The notes beneath the pieces were generated by a model. That model saw only the letters and a list, made by a program, of their open reading frames with translations, made no database searches and was not told the DNA's origin. Shown here piece by piece: positions 6,527-8,369 of a DNA stretch of 8,369 nucleotides (within the stretch, counting starts at the first letter, position 1; every line of letters starts with the position of its first letter). Origin of the DNA: Sphingobacterium thalpophilum (GTDB taxonomy: Bacteria; Bacteroidota; Bacteroidia; Flavobacteriales; Flavobacteriaceae); NCBI GenBank assembly GCA_943325255.2, contig CALPOS020000083.1, positions 1 through 8,369 on the forward strand, given 5' to 3'. The position numbers and the translations under genes were made by a program.

Positions 6527-7195
6527 ATGAGTTTTATCAAAGCATTAGAATCAGCTTTCCAAAAAAACAGTTCCCGAGAACTCGCTATTCCCATGGAAAA
6601 CTACATGAAGAATCACTTTCCCTTCTACGGCATCAAAACCGACCAAAGACGATTAATTTTCAAAGCGATTTGGCAAGATCATCAGGATGAAGTCAAACAA
6701 AATTCTCGCGAAATCGCACTGCAATTGTTTGCTTTCAAAGAACGTGAAATGCATTATTGTGGTATCGAAATTCTCATCAAAAACTTAAAGAAAAACTACC
6801 ATCGCGACGATATTCAACTCATCGAAAAAATTCTTATTACTAATTCTTGGTGGGATTCTGTCGACACCATTTCCAAATATATTTTAGGAGCATATTTAAT
6901 TGAATTTCCACATGAAACAAAGAAAGTCATTCAACGAATTTCCAACTCCAACAATATGTGGCTCAATCGCGCCGCCATTCTTTTTCAATTGAGTTATAAG
7001 CAAAATACAAATTCCGAAATTCTCTTAGGCGAATGTATCAAACACGCCTATTCTAAAGAATTTTTTATTCAAAAAGCCATCGGTTGGGCATTGCGAGAAT
7101 ACGGCAAGTTTTTTCCGAACGAAGTAAAAGAATTTGTAAAACAAGCCAACTTAAAACCACTCAGCAACAAAGAAGCCTTAAAAAACATTTCTTAA
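6527..7195 (+). CDS. AlkD-like DNA alkylation repair protein (HEAT-repeat DNA glycosylase)
   Basis: The 222-residue protein belongs to the AlkD family of HEAT-like-repeat glycosylases, which remove N3- and N7-alkylated purines from DNA. Family marks are FYGIKTDQRR (33-42), WWDSVD (108-113), WLNRAAILFQL (145-155) and FIQKAIGWALREYGKF (180-195). The functional residues known from Bacillus cereus AlkD, W109, D113, R148 and W187, are all present and even fall at the same residue numbers. This supports an active enzyme and this start. The frame remains open upstream to 6434, but that part overlaps ggt in another frame and lacks family resemblance. The gene starts one base after the ggt stop codon and is probably co-transcribed with acpH and ggt. 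No functional link to those genes is evident. Confidence 0.9.
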   Translation: MSFIKALESAFQKNSSRELAIPMENYMKNHFPFYGIKTDQRRLIFKAIWQDHQDEVKQNSREIALQLFAFKEREMHYCGIEILIKNLKKNYHRDDIQLIEKILITNSWWDSVDTISKYILGAYLIEFPHETKKVIQRISNSNNMWLNRAAILFQLSYKQNTNSEILLGECIKHAYSKEFFIQKAIGWALREYGKFFPNEVKEFVKQANLKPLSNKEALKNIS

Positions 7196-7234
7196 ATTCA
7201 TTTTAGTCGTAAATTAGCGTTTTCGTCCAAACAA

Positions 7235-8369
7235 ATGTTTAAAAAAGCGATTCGCAAAATTGAAAGTATCATCGCTTGGTCTCAAACCAAACTGTCGACC
7301 AAGCAGTTCTTGTTCTTATCAAGTGTATTGGTGGGTATTTCTGCAGCATTTGCGGTAATTGTCCTAAAGACATTTGCGCATTGGGTTTTTACTTCGGCCA
7401 CCTCCATCAATGGGATACTCAAGTTAAGTTTTATTAATAGTGTATTGCCAGTCATTGGAATTCTTCTCACCGTTTTTGTAGTTAAAAAACTTTTAGGTGG
7501 CACCATCGAAAAAGGCACTTCGCAAATTCTGTACGCTGTGGCCAAAAAAGCGAGTATCATTCCACGGAAACAAATGTATGCGCAGATTGTAACCAGCTCA
7601 CTAACTGTTGGACTTGGCGGCTCCGCTGGACTCGAAAGCCCCATTGTAATTACGGGTGCCGCTTTTGGTTCTAACTATGCGCAACGATACAAACTCAGTT
7701 ATAAAGACCGGACTCTACTGATTGGTTGTGGTGTTGCTGCTGGAATTGCCGCCGCTTTTAATGCACCAATCGCAGGAGTTTTATTCGCTATCGAAGTGTT
7801 GTTGGTCGATGTAAGCATTTCAGCTTTCACGCCTATCATGATTTCTGCAGCAACGGGCGCCTTGGTTTCGGCAATAGTACTTGACGAATCGATTTTATTG
7901 TCGTTCGACCAACAGCAGACTTTCAATTATCATAATATTCCGTATTATATATTGTTAGGAATCTTCACGGGATTGATAGCTATTTATTATTCGCGAAACT
8001 TTCAACGGGTCGAACATTTCTTTGTTCGATTAAGATTCAAACCTTATAAAAAAGCCTTATTTGGCACTTCTATTCTAGCCGTCATCATCTTTATTTTTCC
8101 CACACTTTTTGGCGAAGGTTACGAAAGCATTCGAACTTTATCGGAAAACAATCCACAGCAACTATTAGAAAATACACTTTTTAGTGAATTCAGAAACAAT
8201 ACTTGGGCGCTCATTCTGTTTATCGGAATGTCCTTATTACTCAAAGTTTTTGCCACTGGAATCACCTTGGGAAGTGGCGGAAATGGTGGTAACTTCGCTC
8301 CTTCTCTATTCCTCGGCTCGTATTCGGGTTTCCTATTTTCGAAAATTATCAACGCGCTTGGAATTGCGC
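7235..8369 (+). CDS. ClC-family chloride channel or H+/Cl- antiporter (3' end outside window)
   Basis: The 378 codons visible encode most of the ClC membrane domain, an inner-membrane protein that conducts or exchanges anions. Hydrophobic helices recur throughout. The second filter motif is GGSAGLESP (128-136), in which E134 corresponds to the gating glutamate E148 of E. coli ClC-ec1. It is followed by AAFNAPIAGVLFAIE (173-187) and the GNFAP motif (352-356). The first filter motif, GSGIP in ClC-ec1, is not recognisable; the equivalent stretch is IEKGTSQ (91-97). The residue equivalent to the internal proton glutamate E203 is V188. The reading frame is open to the right edge, so the end of the membrane domain and any C-terminal CBS domains are not visible. 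The start at 7235 gives a short charged N-terminus before the first helix. It is 39 bp after alkD; a weak TAAATTAG (7210-7217) could be a -7 element for its own promoter. Confidence 0.9.
   Translation, partial: MFKKAIRKIESIIAWSQTKLSTKQFLFLSSVLVGISAAFAVIVLKTFAHWVFTSATSINGILKLSFINSVLPVIGILLTVFVVKKLLGGTIEKGTSQILYAVAKKASIIPRKQMYAQIVTSSLTVGLGGSAGLESPIVITGAAFGSNYAQRYKLSYKDRTLLIGCGVAAGIAAAFNAPIAGVLFAIEVLLVDVSISAFTPIMISAATGALVSAIVLDESILLSFDQQQTFNYHNIPYYILLGIFTGLIAIYYSRNFQRVEHFFVRLRFKPYKKALFGTSILAVIIFIFPTLFGEGYESIRTLSENNPQQLLENTLFSEFRNNTWALILFIGMSLLLKVFATGITLGSGGNGGNFAPSLFLGSYSGFLFSKIINALGIA

Noticed and set aside
7282..7926. Two antisense open frames opposite the ClC gene
   Set aside because: The plus-strand frame from 7235 is continuous to the edge and carries all ClC motifs; the minus-strand frames have no domain signs.

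Overview
The window looks like an ordinary chromosomal segment from a member of the Flavobacteriaceae (phylum Bacteroidota). The grounds are AT-rich DNA, promoter elements of the TAnnTTTG type, mostly absent Shine-Dalgarno sequences, an outer-membrane (lipid A) acyltransferase of the flavobacterial kind, and short AT-rich tandem repeats between genes. Genus and species cannot be read from the sequence. No phage, insertion sequence, CRISPR array, tRNA or rRNA was seen.

Layout from left to right. At the left edge there is probably the first 16 codons of a leftward membrane-protein gene (1-50). It is divergent from a rightward LpxL/HtrB-type acyltransferase (156-1025). That gene meets, tail to tail with one base between stop codons, a leftward class V aminotransferase of the cysteine-desulfurase fold (1027-2523, possibly extended to 2625). 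Upstream of it on the same strand is phosphoglucosamine mutase glmM (2717-4105). Between these two is a tandem array of nine clear 8-bp units plus one degenerate unit, ending 3 bp from the glmM stop codon. glmM is divergent from a tight rightward cluster: acyl-carrier-protein phosphodiesterase (4271-4855), gamma-glutamyltransferase (4852-6525, ATGA overlap) and an AlkD-like DNA alkylation repair protein (6527-7195, one base after the previous stop). A ClC-family chloride channel/antiporter gene (7235 onward) follows after 39 bp and runs off the right edge.

The functions are mainly cell-envelope and housekeeping: GlmM supplies glucosamine-1-phosphate for peptidoglycan and lipid A, the acyltransferase completes lipid A, AcpH turns over the ACP prosthetic group that fatty-acid and lipid A synthesis need, and GGT handles gamma-glutamyl peptides in the periplasm. 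AlkD and ClC have no evident link to these and seem to be passengers of the same transcription direction.

The most unusual material is non-coding. Both sides of glmM carry short-period repeats. The divergent glmM/acpH spacer has a perfect 26-bp inverted repeat whose arms sit immediately before each start codon, so both mRNAs probably begin with the same leader sequence. I found no evidence for a new multi-gene system; the repeats, the unassigned aminotransferase family and the altered ClC motifs are the points worth a second look.
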